Source of the DNA: Adiantum capillus-veneris
Lineage: Eukaryota; Streptophyta; Polypodiopsida; Polypodiales; Pteridaceae
NCBI GenBank assembly: GCA_014529385.2
Contig: CM043966.1
Span: 38,147,588 to 38,211,587, forward strand
Direction: 5' to 3'
Length of the DNA stretch: 64,000 nt
The notes below the pieces were generated by a model. That model was not told where the DNA came from. It saw nothing but the letters and a program-made list of their open reading frames with translations, and ran no database searches. How positions within the stretch are numbered: position 1 is the stretch's first letter; every line of letters begins with the position of its first letter. Positions 1 through 10,858 of the stretch are shown here, piece after piece. The position numbers and the translations under genes are program-made.

Positions 1-1330
1 TAGAGCTAGGCTCCAGGCGCTTAGATGATGAAGAGTTGAGGAAATAAATTTGTATGGTTAGAGCTATAATCTTGAAAGCCATATGGGTTTTTAGGAATGA
101 ACAACTATTCCAAAAAAAGGACAAAAAGCTGCATGCAGAACTAGTGCTGAAAGCTTGCAGATGGCTTTTGTCAAGTAAGAGGAAGCAGCTTGCTGAGAAG
201 AAGAACATAATTCCTTGACAAAAACATAAAAGTTTTGTAGCATGGATTAAGGTTACGTGTAAGGTCAATGGTCTCATATCCTTTCGGGGGCTTTGTACCC
301 ATTGAGCTGACTTTTTGTATATGTTGGATGCCCTCTTGCAAAGAATATGCAAGGGTTTGCATGTGTTACATTGAGTTAATTATGATCAAGCTCAAATGAG
401 CGTTTCAATTTGTTTTTAATTGAAAATAATAAAGTTTCAAACATCAACCTAACTCTCTTCTCCCGTATGGGTTTGTTAAAAAGCCAAAAATTGAAAAGAG
501 ATTTACGAAGCTCTTAAAAGGTTGGATTCAAAATATTGTAATTGTTTCTCCTTGTTTCCTATGGCATGTTTTAACAAATCAAACAGTGGCACATACCATT
601 TAAAAAAAAAGTAAAAACAAATTAAAAAATCACACACATAATTAACAAATGTAGCCTCAGGCTAAGGAAAAGAACAACCTTAAATTATGTCGTCTCACTT
701 TTAAAACAAGGTGAAAGTTCATTGTGGCTTGATAAGGCTATTTAAAGAAATTTAATAATAAGAGGTTTTTTTGTGAGAGAGAAAACAAAAAAGTGACACT
801 AATATTTTAAAACATTTGTTATCACAATATATATATATTTTTTTATAGGAATGAATGTAACAATGAACTGTTTAGATTACTAGACATTTCAAAAGCATAA
901 AAAATAATGATTAAGAAAGCACTTGAAAGCATTGTAACAAATTGAGAAGAATAAAGGTCAAAGAGGATAAACAAGATTGTGTGTGATCCAATACTCAATG
1001 TCCCTCTTTAAAGACATAGGTTTACAAATGTCAACACCCTCTCACAAGGGCCTATAAGACATAGTAAACAAGAAAGAAAAAAGGTGCATTAAGATAGAGA
1101 AAGCTAATAGAAAGATCGTACTCAAAACGATCGAGATGAGAACTTAGATTACCAATCTTGATAAGATTGGGTAAAGTGATGTTAGATCATGTCAACCAAA
1201 TCATTGGAAAGAAAGATTACCCTTCTCTTATAATTAGAGAAGCCATGAAAAAGATTTTGGCGGCCACCTTAACATTAGTGAACTCTGACCGAACGAATTA
1301 CTTGGAAAGGCCCTTTATTGTGGATGAATG
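1..1330. other. AT-rich sequence without a recognisable gene
   Basis: I see only short open frames, A/T runs and an (AT) stretch near 826-840. Nothing resembles a conserved protein, RNA gene or clear repeat boundary. The last few hundred bases could be the decayed endonuclease part of the LINE that follows, since its RT begins near 1360, but too little similarity is left to claim it. Confidence 0.5.
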
Positions 1331-1359
1331 TTAGATGACACTCAAAAAGTTGGGGAGAG

Positions 1360-2161
1360 AAAGTCGAAAAAATGGGATGGGATCACGATCAAGTTTTGTC
1401 AAGAGTTTTGGGAGGTTCTCGGCCTGTCTTTCTTGCTTATGGTTAATAGAGCCTTTACTAAATGTGAGCTTGAATCAAGGATGAAGAAATGAAAAATTAA
1501 GCTCATCCCCAAGCAATTGGCTTGCTCTCAACTCAAACGCTAGAGACCAATCACTATGATGATAGTGGTGTACAAGGTGATGGCTAAACTCATTACAAAA
1601 AGAATGTTCCCTATGTTAACTCATGTTATCTCTCCCCACCAACATGGATTTATTACAGGTAGATCAATATATGACAACGTCTTGGCAATTATGATAGGTA
1701 TGGAATATGCCAAGTTCAAGAAACAGGAATGTGTTCTTCTACAACTAGACCTTGATAAGGCATATGATAGGATAACCTGGTCTTTCGTGCAAGAAACACT
1801 GCAGTCTTTAGGGTTTGGTCCATGAATTTGTCAAGTCTTGAGTACTCTTGGGGAAGGGAGTTCCTTAGAGCTGCTTTTCAACTCACGAATCGTTGGCTGC
1901 TTTGATTTCAAGAGATCCATTCGTCATTGGTACCCCTTAGCGTCGCTTTGGTTTGCAGCCTACATCCACCCTCTTATTGTGATGTTGGAACAACCATCAG
2001 CAAGAGGAGAGACTCAAGGAATGCACCTGCAGAATGGCAAACAACTACTTACCAAGATGTTTGTGGATGACTCTCAACTATTCTTCCAAGCGGATGGGAA
2101 CAATGTTAGGCAAGCCTCGGAGATAACTTTGATTCTGCAGGTTGGGCTAGAGAGGTTGTAA
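1360..2161 (+). pseudogene. LINE reverse transcriptase remnant
   Basis: Visible motifs in order: KKWDGIT, an RPITMM block, ISPHQHGFITGRSIYDN, the first catalytic aspartate block QLDLDKAYDRI, and the second as FVDDSQLFF in place of the usual FADD. The QGCP box between them is degraded to HWYP, so the enzyme should be dead. The fragments at 1556 and 1838 share one frame with an in-frame TGA at 1823-1825, and the zinc-binding segment at 2423 is in that frame too. The product would have copied LINE RNA into DNA at the target site. Family assignment (plant L1 type) rests on motif resemblance. Confidence 0.85.
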
Positions 2162-2422
2162 AGAGAGGTAACATTTTTTGTCACATAGGGGTGCCCGTTG
2201 GGGAGGGTATTACTCACACAACCGCCTTTGACTCAGTTCAGGAAAAAAAATTAAAAAGAAAATGAAGCATTGGGAGTTCATTTTATTCCTTTTCACTAGA
2301 GAGCTACAATATTTAATACCTTCTCCATTCCGTTTATTACCTTCACGTCACCATTCTTGAAATTATTGTGGAAAATTTGGAGTTCCTTCTTGAAACTAAT
2401 TAAGGAGTTTTTAAACTGACTG

Positions 2423-2839
2423 TTGGCAGACCGTGGAAATGGGGCAAAAGGACAACTATCACTAAACCGAAAGCTCAGGGTGGGCTCGACATCCTTGACC
2501 CGGTCATTCATGACTTGGCTCTTTGTGCTAAATTTTTCTACACCCTCGCCACTTTCAATGAGAACTCCGGCAAGCAAATGGATTCAAGTTGTTGGTAACA
2601 TTTGGAAAGTCAAATGTGAGGAGAGAGACAAAGTATTCCTTTGGAAAGCTCTTTTTTATCTCATTTCCACCCGAGATACAGCCAAAGCTAGAGGTCTAGC
2701 CAAAGGTACCAGTGTTTGGTGCAAGCATCCAAATGAATCGCTCACACACCTATTTTGGGGGTGTTTGAAAATTAGAGTCTTCATGGACTCAATCTTCAAG
2801 AGGGTTTACACTCATTTGGGAACTCCCTTCTTTAGATGA
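2423..2839 (+). pseudogene. LINE C-terminal zf-RVT zinc-binding domain remnant
   Basis: The segment with WKVKCEERDKVFLWKAL, then VWCKHPNESLTHLFWGC, has the WK...FLWK...C...E...HLF..C pattern of the zinc-binding domain that follows RT in plant LINEs. It is in the same frame as the RT remnant upstream, after about 260 bases with no readable protein. It ends at a TGA shortly before the solo LTR. It is part of the same dead element. Confidence 0.75.
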
Positions 2840-2902
2840 GGCCTTGCTATGGGCTCTAGACACATTGACAATTTGGATCTTCTGACTGACATATGCATAG
2901 TA

Positions 2903-3858
2903 TGTCATAAAATATAATATCTAACTTTACCAAATGATTTTCTCATATTAAACTGATCACTTAATATGGGAAGATAAAAGGGGAACAAGAGTTAATATAT
3001 ATATATATGTGCTTCTAGACCTATTTCAACAGGGGATCAAAAGGAGAAATGGTTGCATCTCAATAGGGGTCCAAAAGGAGATGGTCTACCAAAGAGCAAT
3101 GTGCAATAAGTGCTTCTAGATTACCTCAGCAAGGGACCAAGAGGAGAGATGGTTGCATCTCAAAAGGGGTCCAAACGGAGGTAGTCTATCAAAGAGCAAT
3201 GTGCAATAAGTGCTTCTAGATTACCTCAGCAAGGGACCAAGAGGAGAGATGGTTACATCTCAAAAGGGGTCCAAACGGAGGTAGTCTATCAAAGAGCAAC
3301 GTGCATCTAATGGAACTTAAAAGACTTTAGGGTTAGCTTCATTAAAGACCTCTAAAGTTACTGTTAAAAAGTCCTTTGACCTTACGCAAGCTAGGGCTAA
3401 CCTCGAGGTGGGAATCGTACCCATGCATGAGGTGCTAAGACGCTTAAAGTGGTTGTGGGAACCTTGCCCAAAGTTTGATATGATTTTTATGCTTAAATGA
3501 CTAAGGTTCTTGAAATGTTAAATTCAAAGATAAATTCTAAAGAGGCATAAAAGTCCATGCGTGATTGACTAAGACTTGAAGTATTCAATTCAAAACAAAT
3601 GACTTAAAGAAGTATAAAAGACACATGCTTGCTTGATTGACTAAGTTCTTGAAGTATTCAATTCAACCAAACGATTTAATAAGCATAAAAGACACATATT
3701 CAAATGATCCTCCACATGTGGCCCTCATAATGTGCTTGAATGCTATTGGTTAAGTTTTAAAGGGGTCCAATGAGAATTTAGATACATAAAAATAAATAAT
3801 TAAGCTCTTTCTCTCAAAGAGGAAAAAGAGGACACATGTTCAAATGAAATAATAAAAT

Positions 3859-3912
<54 letters not shown>

Positions 3913-4668
3913 GTGGACCAGGCATGAGAGGGGGGTATACTCTCCCACGCATGCACACGCGCGCGCACACAGACACACACACACATACACATTCTCTCAT
4001 TGTGTGGAGTGTAAAATGCAAGAGCTCCATCTCCTTCTCCAAGTTTGCTGAGAAGTGGAGAGACTACATCAACACTCTTGGCTATGGAATGAAAATCCAA
4101 CCAAGAGCCATGCTTCAATGCTTAAGCTTGCCATCTTCTTCATCTTCATTACTGTGCTATTATGCTATGCTAAGCAAGAAGAGTGATGATAAGTGAGAAG
4201 CTATTTCTTTCTCCTACGGAATGTTTCTTCTTCCTCTTCCCTACTCTTGTTCCCTGCTAGCTCTCTCCACCTTCGAAGGTGTTTGAGGCCTTGGGACTGA
4301 GGCTTAGGATAGTTAATGCTTTTTGCAAGGTCTATGTTAAGCTCGTGATGCATGAAGCTTTCCATCTTCATAGCATCACCAAGGTCACAAGGAACACAAA
4401 GATTGTATTGTAATAAAGTCTCTCTTGATGGGAGAATCTATAATACAAACGCCTTTTGGAGGGGGACCGGCTCCAAGTAAATCCGGTACTCATCTATTGT
4501 CATGTTCTCTAATACTCTCTCTCTTGCAAAAGTTAATTAAGTACTATGTTTATGTTGCTACCATCAATCAAGTTCACCCTCCAAGTTCTCAAAGTAATCT
4601 CATAAAAATGATCACTCTAATTCTCTTAATTCCACTATTCCCAAAGTTCATAGGCCATTTTCATTACT
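2903..4668 (+). mobile_element. Solo LTR of the Ty3/gypsy family found intact at 48204-55111
   Basis: It begins TGTCATAAAATATAATATC and is the reverse complement of the LTRs at 48204-49595 and 53557-55111, so this copy lies in plus orientation. It is flanked by a perfect 5-bp duplication TAGTA (2898-2902 and 4669-4673). No internal region lies beside it, so it is a solo LTR left by LTR-LTR recombination. The last base before the right TAGTA is T where the other LTR has A. Inside are 101-bp tandem repeats (3010-3305), a (GA)n tract (3863-3911) and a CA/CGCG stretch (3954-3988). The inserted target is the LINE-P 3' region. Confidence 0.9.
3010..3305 (+). repeat. 101-bp tandem repeat inside the solo LTR, three units
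   Basis: TGCTTCTAGA starts units at 3010, 3111 and 3211, giving a period of 100-101 bp. Units share AGGAGAGATGGTTRCATCTC and AAAGAGCAAYGTGCA. The gypsy 5' LTR holds two such units (about 54800-55010, reverse) and the truncated 3' LTR one and a half, so unit number varies between LTRs of one family. Confidence 0.9.
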
Positions 4669-4673
4669 TAGTA

Positions 4674-4930
4674 CGAGCCATCATATTGAGAGCTATTTGA
4701 TAGTCCAACAATGTGCTGCTTTATTAGAAGAAATATGATCCACTAGATGTAAATGCTGTTATGAAAACATGTTGATGGAAACTCCTCTCTAGTAGGAATC
4801 TTAATGCAAGCTTCACCAGGATGGATAGCCGGGGAGGCTCTCTTAAAAACCCTGTGGAGAAGATATGCCAGGACTCTTTGTAACCTACTGTTATTAATGC
4901 AATTCTAGCTCAACTGAGCACTTAAAAAAA
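4674..4930 (+). mobile_element. LINE-P 3' end with A-rich tail
   Basis: It starts with CGAGCC directly after the TAGTA duplication and ends in AACTGAGCACTTAAAAAAA. A second copy at 56858-57165 matches along its length and ends with a longer A run. It holds no open frame and is best read as the LINE 3' untranslated region. An independent SINE-like element cannot be excluded. Confidence 0.75.
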
Positions 4931-5939
4931 CAAGGTGAGAAGGCACGATGGCTTCCTAAGTTAAGGAGGGAAATGAAATTTATGGTTTAAATGAGTGCCC
5001 ACAATATCCACATGAAACTGTTTTGTGTTTTAATATAAAATTATATTATCCATTATACATACTCACAAATGGTTTATATATTAGGAAAAGCTCCACTTAA
5101 ATAATAAGGTGAACAATGCATAATGCACATTATCATTTGAAAACAAAATAAAATGATAAAAATAAAAAATAAAAATATAAATTATATTATTCATTATACA
5201 TACACAAATTGAGTTTACAAGGGTCGACGATAGAAATCTTACACTCTTTCTTTCACCTCTCCTTCATTTACAAGGGATGGAGGGAGCTCTATAAAATTTA
5301 TTATGCAAGATATCGACGTCCAATGAGTTGTAGTGTAGCATTAGTGTTGTTGAGTGCGTAGCTGATGGATTCATTTCAATCACATCGATCCATGTTTTGT
5401 GCTAAAAAGTGGGTGGTAGAGCCGCTCTTCTGAGGGATGGAGGAGGGGGGGCTCGTCAATTGTAGTGGATGCTCGCCAATTTTTTTATGGGTGTGAAGAA
5501 GTGGAATTTCCTTTTGTGCCAATGGACAATCTCCTTGGTGGACGCATGCTCCTTTTCAAATGTCCTCGCCAACTCTTGTGAACCTGGCCATAATCACAAA
5601 TGGCTTATATATTAGGAAAGGCTCCATTTAAATAACAAGGTAAAAAGAGCACATTGCAAATTATCATTTGAAAATAAAATAAAATAAAAAAGAAATGAAA
5701 TAAAAATAAAATAAAAAGACACATAAAAAACTAAAACAAAAAAATATTTTTAAGACTTCATAAAAAAGATAGATTTAATAAGCATATTTGACAATTCAAT
5801 GAAATGAGTGTTTGTGAAGTCCTTAAATAAAAGGACTCTTTACAAATCAAAATATTTTAACAAAATGATTGAATCACTATTTAACATCATTGATAGAACT
5901 CCTATGAATACTCTTTAATCTTATAAAACATCTATATCT
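4931..5939. repeat. AT-rich noncoding stretch with a ~110-bp direct repeat
   Basis: A segment beginning TCACAAATGG.TTATATATTAGG occurs at about 5063-5170 and again at 5594-5710, followed both times by A-rich AAAATAAAAT sequence. A shorter motif ATTCATTATACATAC is repeated near 5045 and 5180. No gene is visible. Near 5900-5939 the sequence resembles the fragment family seen at 16727-16859 (CTTAYAAAACATCTA). Confidence 0.6.
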
Positions 5940-6454
5940 TTTATACTATATATAACTGAGCTTAAAATTTTCAAGGAAAGAGAGGGCATCCATGTGTCAC
6001 TCTCTCCTTCATTTCAAGAACCTTAAGAAACATTTGGTTTGAAATGAAAAAGTGAAGGGTAAGTCAAAAGTCATTTGGTTTGAAATGTAAAAGTGAAGGG
6101 TAAGTAGCAAGTCATGATGGTAAAAAATGAAGACTTAGTTTTGAAAAGTCTGTTAGTAAAAAACGAAAAGACTTAGTTTGAATACTTAGTTTTTAGAAGC
6201 GTGATAGTAAAAAATGAATAGACTTAGTTTTTACTTCTCAGTTCTCAAAAAATCACAATACTTAGTACTATATATATATTTATATTATTTAAACTCTTCA
6301 ACAAGTAGCAAGGCCATGGAGTTTCACTCCGATCTTCAATTTTGAAGGGTGATTACTTTTGATTTTGTAAAGAGTGGCTCTACTTTATAGCTTGGAAAAA
6401 TAACGAGCGACGAGCTATGCCACACGTGGATAAATTGGTACGCCTCGAATGTAC

Positions 6455-6540
<86 letters not shown>
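6455..6540 (+). repeat. (GT)n(GA)n compound microsatellite next to the LINE-Q 3' end
   Basis: GT units run 6455-6476 and GA units 6477-6538. In Helitron copy B the same position (12754-12823) carries an uninterrupted (GT)n(GA)n followed by CGTCTTTGTTATTTACTGC. Here that continuation appears only after LINE-Q, at 11208. Confidence 0.95.
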
Positions 6541-6542
<2 letters not shown>

Positions 6543-6560
6543 TTTTAGTATCGTCCTCGG

Positions 6561-6576
6561 AGGTCAAATATGACCT
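6561..6576 (-). promoter_or_regulatory. LINE-Q 3' UTR hairpin
   Basis: AGGTCA-AATA-TGACCT is a perfect 6-bp inverted repeat with a 4-base loop, about 22 bases from the GA tract; its LINE-sense 5' arm overlaps the ORF2 stop. Related sequences sit at the same place beside GA tracts at 14929, 33496, 18194, 18381 and 18939, with partly degraded stems. Some LINEs use a 3' hairpin for recognition by their own RT; that role here is inference. Confidence 0.6.
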
Positions 6577-9500
6577 ATGGGACCAAAGTTACATGTGATG
6601 TAGTATGTGTATGGCTGATGAGTGACTCTCGATGCTCCAAAATTGTAGTGATGAGAGTCACAATGGAGAGCCCACACTTTGGCTGGGAGAGGAAAGTGTG
6701 TAGGTCTAAGTTATGGCTGAAAATGTGAGAGAAGCAAGTTCGGATGTGATCAAAAGCTGAGCACTCTAGTAGTGTGTGGTACTCAGACTCTCGAACTTGC
6801 AGTGAGCATAATGTGCACGATCGATTTGACTCTTCTCCATTGCCCCAACGCCCTATCTCGCATCGAAGGAAATGGGAGCTAAGCTGAACTGCTGCGATAG
6901 TGCGTATCGCGGACAAGGGAATAGGCTCAAGCATGTAAGTGTGAGTACGGTTTCCTCTCTCAGCGAAGAACATGGTTTTGTAGTTGGGGGCAATATAGGT
7001 GGTGTAATGTATGAAGCGTGACCCACCGGATTTCTCCCAAGCCGTAATAGATTGGCGTTCTAGAAAAGCTTCATTCACTTGAGAGTCAATTGAAGCATCA
7101 TGTAGCAAGTGTAATGCATCCCATCTCCCAAACCACTTCTTTATGTCTTGCATCCATCCCGTGCTCAAGATCTTGCTTTTATGCGTCTTTTGAACTTTTT
7201 TGCTTGCTTCCCATGCAATTGTAGGAAGTCGATGTGAGGGGTTTTGATGCATCTTTATCATGTACTCCACAACCCTTTCCATGCCCATAACCTCAATTGG
7301 AAGAGATCCTGACTCAAGAAGTAGGAGCATATATGGTGTTTGTGTCTTAACTTGGAGAAAGTTTGTAAGAAAACGCTTTTGGACATTCTCAAACTCTTTC
7401 CAAGTAGACTTTGAGATGCTCCCGCCCCACACTTCAACTCCATAAAGAAGAACCGGTGTCACCAATGCATCAAAAAGATACTTCTTGAGAACCCAACACT
7501 TGATGTTTCCCGCATTGCACATGTTCTCAAATGCATAATATGCTCTCTTTCCCGCTTCCAAACGACGCATAGCACATTCATGCCACTTGTCATTGGATGG
7601 AACCTCAAGGCCAAGGTACTTAAAGCTCTCAACAACTTTAAGTGTCTCGTTGTTGTACACAATGCATGGCTTCTCCTTATGGTTGGTTTTCACAAGCATA
7701 ACCTTTGTTTTGGATTCATTTACAATCAGCCCACTATGCAAGCAAAAGTTCTCAAGGACAACCATAAGCTTTTGTGCATCTTCTAAAGTGTGTGCTAGAA
7801 GCACTACATCATCCGCATACAACAAAAGCATGATTACCGCATTGCAAATAGTGACCTCTTCAATGCCTTCTTCTTGCATAAAGTCAAGTACCATTTGTTC
7901 CAATTGATCGATGCATAGACCAAAGAGAGTTGGTGACAATGGACATCCTTGTTTAACCCCAATAGTGCTTACAAAAATTTCTGAAATTTCTCTTCCCATG
8001 TGCAATTGACAAATCACCTTCTCATAGATTCGAGAAACCGCAAGCATAAACTCACTTGGCACTTGGAGTTCTTCCATCCTTCTCCACAAATTGTTACGTG
8101 GAATCATATCAAAGGCTTTCTTAAAGTCCACAAAACAACAATACAATCGCTTGCCTTTCAACCGACTTTCCTCCATGAGAACACGAAGAGTGACAAGATG
8201 ATCAATGGTGCTATGGCATCGACGAAAATCCGCTTGTCCCTTTGCACGCTTGTCATTCTCTTCAGCCCAATCACTCAATTTCATCTCCATTATGCACCCA
8301 AACAACTTTGCCATAAGAGACCCAATCATTATAGTCCGATAGTTGCTTACATTCTTTACATCCCCTCCTTTATGCAAAGGCTTAACCTAATTAGTACTCC
8401 AATCATAAGGCATACCATGTTGAAGTGCAAGGTTGAACATATCACACATCCACTCATGGGTAAAATCTCCCGTCCATTTGATCATCTCCGGCTTGATACC
8501 TTGAAGATCTCCCGCTTTGCGAGTGGCCAACTTTTCAAGCCCACCGCATACATCCTCAATAGTAAAAAAAGACCGCATACATGGGAGTGAACCATAAAAT
8601 GACATTTTTTCAGTATTTTCTTACTCATATAATTGCCTACAATGTGTGTACATATCCACTAGACTCAAGTTACCAAAATTCTCAACCCGCTTGCCTCTCA
8701 AGTTTCTCCAAAATCTTCCACATGCATGTGCCTTTTCTTGGACTTGAAATTCTTGTTGCTTTACTTCCCATCTTCTTCTCTTCTTTTGAATCAATGCCTT
8801 GTATGTATGCAAATGACTTTGATAGTTGTCTTTGTCCATAGTTGCATCAAGCTTTATCAAGGACTTTCGAGCATCTTGACATTCTTTATCAAACCACCTT
8901 TTGCGTGATCTATCTTTGTTGATACCATGGAGATGCTTTATGGCAAAGCATTCTTCCGCACAAGAACAAATAGCTTTCTTGAAAGCTTCCCATTTAGTTT
9001 CCAATGGTGCATCACATTGAAGCTTTGTCATCCATAATTTTTGCTCAACCATTTCAATGTACATTGGTGCCCGTTTGAAATCCATACATAGTGATAACTT
9101 CTCTTTCTTTTGGCTGAGATTATCATGCTTAGTTGCTTCTCCACATGAAAGGTCAATACATAAGGTGCGATGGTCGGATTCCGGGGTCCATTGACCAAAC
9201 ATAAAACTCTTTATGCGATACATGATGGCTTCAGAGAGTAGCATATAGTCAATCACATTATCCCCATTATGTCTTTTACATGTAAATCCATTGGTTCCAC
9301 TCCACAAAGATACACCATTGGCAATGAGCATACCCGTGCTATTACACATGTGTAAAAGTAACTTTCCATAGTGATCCGGCTCTTTCTCATCCATTGAAGT
9401 ACGATCATACAAGTGAACTTCCTCCAACTCCCTTGAAATGTATGGCATATCAAATTGTTGAGTATCATGTTGCAATGTTTTTGTGCGAGCATTCATATCC

Positions 9501-9973
9501 CCAAATACAATAACATCACCTTCACCTTTGAAATAAGCAATGTCCTCTTCCAAATCAGAAAATGGTTGATCTCTATCCATGCAAGCATAAAAGGGAGAAT
9601 CATGATGAGGAATGTAGCAACCGGCTACAAAAATGGGTGCTCTTTTTGGTGTCATAATTTTCAGCCATACATAACGTTTGTACTTGTCATCTTTCACAAT
9701 TGATACAAAATCTTCCAATCCTTTCTTAACCATACATGCTAACCCTCCTTGTCCTCTTCGTTTCTTGAGATTCTTTGACCACATCAATGAATGTACATTG
9801 TAATCCTCCAAGCCGTTAATCCTTTGTGTATCATGCTCCCAAGTTTCAACAAGAAGTACAACATCGGCTTTGCTTGTTAGTTCATCAATGCCAACCCCCG
9901 CATTCCATGGGTATCCATTACAATTCCAAAAGCATATTTTCAATTGTAACTCGGTCTCATAGGTCACGCATCC
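6575..9973 (-). pseudogene. LINE-Q ORF2: endonuclease-reverse transcriptase with two stops
   Basis: One minus-strand frame runs from just after the ORF1 stop to 6575, about 1130 codons, broken only by TAA (8621-8623) and TAG (8387-8389). The N-terminal part is an APE-type endonuclease: CFWNCNG, VETWE, VFGDMNAR and ESDHRTL are all present. The RT has CCFVDFKKAFD, GVKQGCPLSPTLF, LLLYADDVV and FKYLGL, so its catalytic aspartates are kept. A CX2CX9HX4C motif (CTLC...HTLLEC) lies near the C-terminus. The ORF has no AUG near its start: its first codons after the UAG encode G-C-V-T-Y-E, and the open frame that begins at 9967 starts with GTG. The product would nick target DNA and prime reverse transcription there. 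Confidence 0.9.
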
Positions 9974-10858
9974 CTATTTGCTTGAGAGACTTGCCTCCTC
10001 CTTGGGCACATTTTCTTCATGAGAGATCTCCTTGTTTTTATTATTCTTTTCCTCATATGCCTTGCGACGCATATTTTGTTGCTTAATAGTGCGATCTTCA
10101 CATACAAAACATTTTGTATCCCTCAAATAGATCCAACTATTATCAAGGATAATCTTTCGCTTGGTCTCATCCGGCATGGTGCATACAATTGGCCGTTCTC
10201 CCGAGCGAGGAGCTACTTGCTTCCCCACTCTATGTGCTCCATAGACCATAACTCCGGACATGCCAAAGTGGGTTTTGAAGAAATCTTCAATAACAATGGC
10301 AAGAGAAGGAGGTGTCTCTAACTTCTCTTCGGGAATTCCACGAATAACAATGTTCTTGGAACGTCGCTCCCGTTCCTTCAACTCCTCCACATCCACATTC
10401 TCAACATTCTTTGTTTGAACCATAGCTTGCATGAGTGAGGAATTAGAAACCACATTGCTACCACATACATCAGCCCAAGACTTGTTTGTGCATACATTTT
10501 TCATGTTGCATACATCTCGGCTCATAGTGTCAAATTTCTCCTCTTTCAATACATGGTCATGCTCTACTTTGCTCATCCGCTCCTTCAAAGCATTCAAGTC
10601 CACAAGAAAGCGTTTACATTCCTTGACTTCCTCTTCAAGTTGCATCAAACGTGTTGTTTGCATCTCAAGTGTCCTCTTGAGATTCTCATTTTCAACCACA
10701 AGTACCCTTAGTGTGCTATCCTCCATTGCAAGTGCTCGTAAGTCTTCGCCTTGTTTGTTTATGGTTTCTTGCAATGATACCAAGTACGCCATGATCATGG
10801 TTTCCGATGTCGTTGGTTGGGTGGTTGTGTTGCTATCTCCACAGAGATTTTGGATCAT
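9974..10858 (-). CDS. LINE-Q ORF1 protein (coiled coil plus L1 ORF1p-like RNA-binding domain)
   Basis: The start used is the first in-frame ATG (10858), giving 294 residues; the same frame is open back to 10966 with only a GTG. Heptad-rich sequence (about residues 30-120, e.g. LVVENENLKRTLEMQ and LMQLEEEVKECKRFL) predicts a coiled coil. It is followed by RSKNIVIRGIPEE, YGAHRVGK and RPIVCTMPDETKRKIIL, the pattern of the RRM-like and C-terminal domains of L1-type ORF1 proteins that coat LINE RNA. It ends with TAG (9974-9976) in frame with ORF2. An upstream ATG in another frame (10919) opens a 28-codon Ser/Thr/Arg-rich start, hinting at a frameshift near 10860. Confidence 0.8.
   Translation of the reverse strand: MIQNLCGDSNTTTQPTTSETMIMAYLVSLQETINKQGEDLRALAMEDSTLRVLVVENENLKRTLEMQTTRLMQLEEEVKECKRFLVDLNALKERMSKVEHDHVLKEEKFDTMSRDVCNMKNVCTNKSWADVCGSNVVSNSSLMQAMVQTKNVENVDVEELKERERRSKNIVIRGIPEEKLETPPSLAIVIEDFFKTHFGMSGVMVYGAHRVGKQVAPRSGERPIVCTMPDETKRKIILDNSWIYLRDTKCFVCEDRTIKQQNMRRKAYEEKNNKNKEISHEENVPKEEASLSSK

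Larger units (their letters stand above)
1331..4930 (+). mobile_element. Decayed plant L1-type LINE (LINE-P copy 1), split by a solo LTR
   Basis: Reverse-transcriptase remnants (about 1360-2161), a zf-RVT zinc-binding remnant (2423-2839) and a 3' end with an A-rich tail (4674-4930) follow each other in the order expected for a plant LINE. The 1766-bp insert at 2903-4668 is a later gypsy LTR flanked by TAGTA. The protein remnants are close relatives of those at 25880-28576 on the minus strand; for example ISPHQH, RSIYDN and KQEC.LLQLDLD.AYDRI occur in both. The 3' end has a second copy at 56858-57165. The 5' limit is uncertain. Confidence 0.8.

Noticed and set aside
3010-3305. CRISPR-like array
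   Set aside because: Units are contiguous 101-bp repeats without spacers, inside an LTR of a plant retrotransposon.
7260-8590. Plus-strand frames opposite LINE-Q (7260, 7580, 8000 and others)
   Set aside because: They are antisense shadows of the RT frame.
8621-9967. ORF2 of LINE-Q starting with Met at 9967
   Set aside because: The codon is GTG, not ATG, and the frame is open back to the ORF1 stop. The same applies to the apparent ORF1 start at 10966 (GTG).
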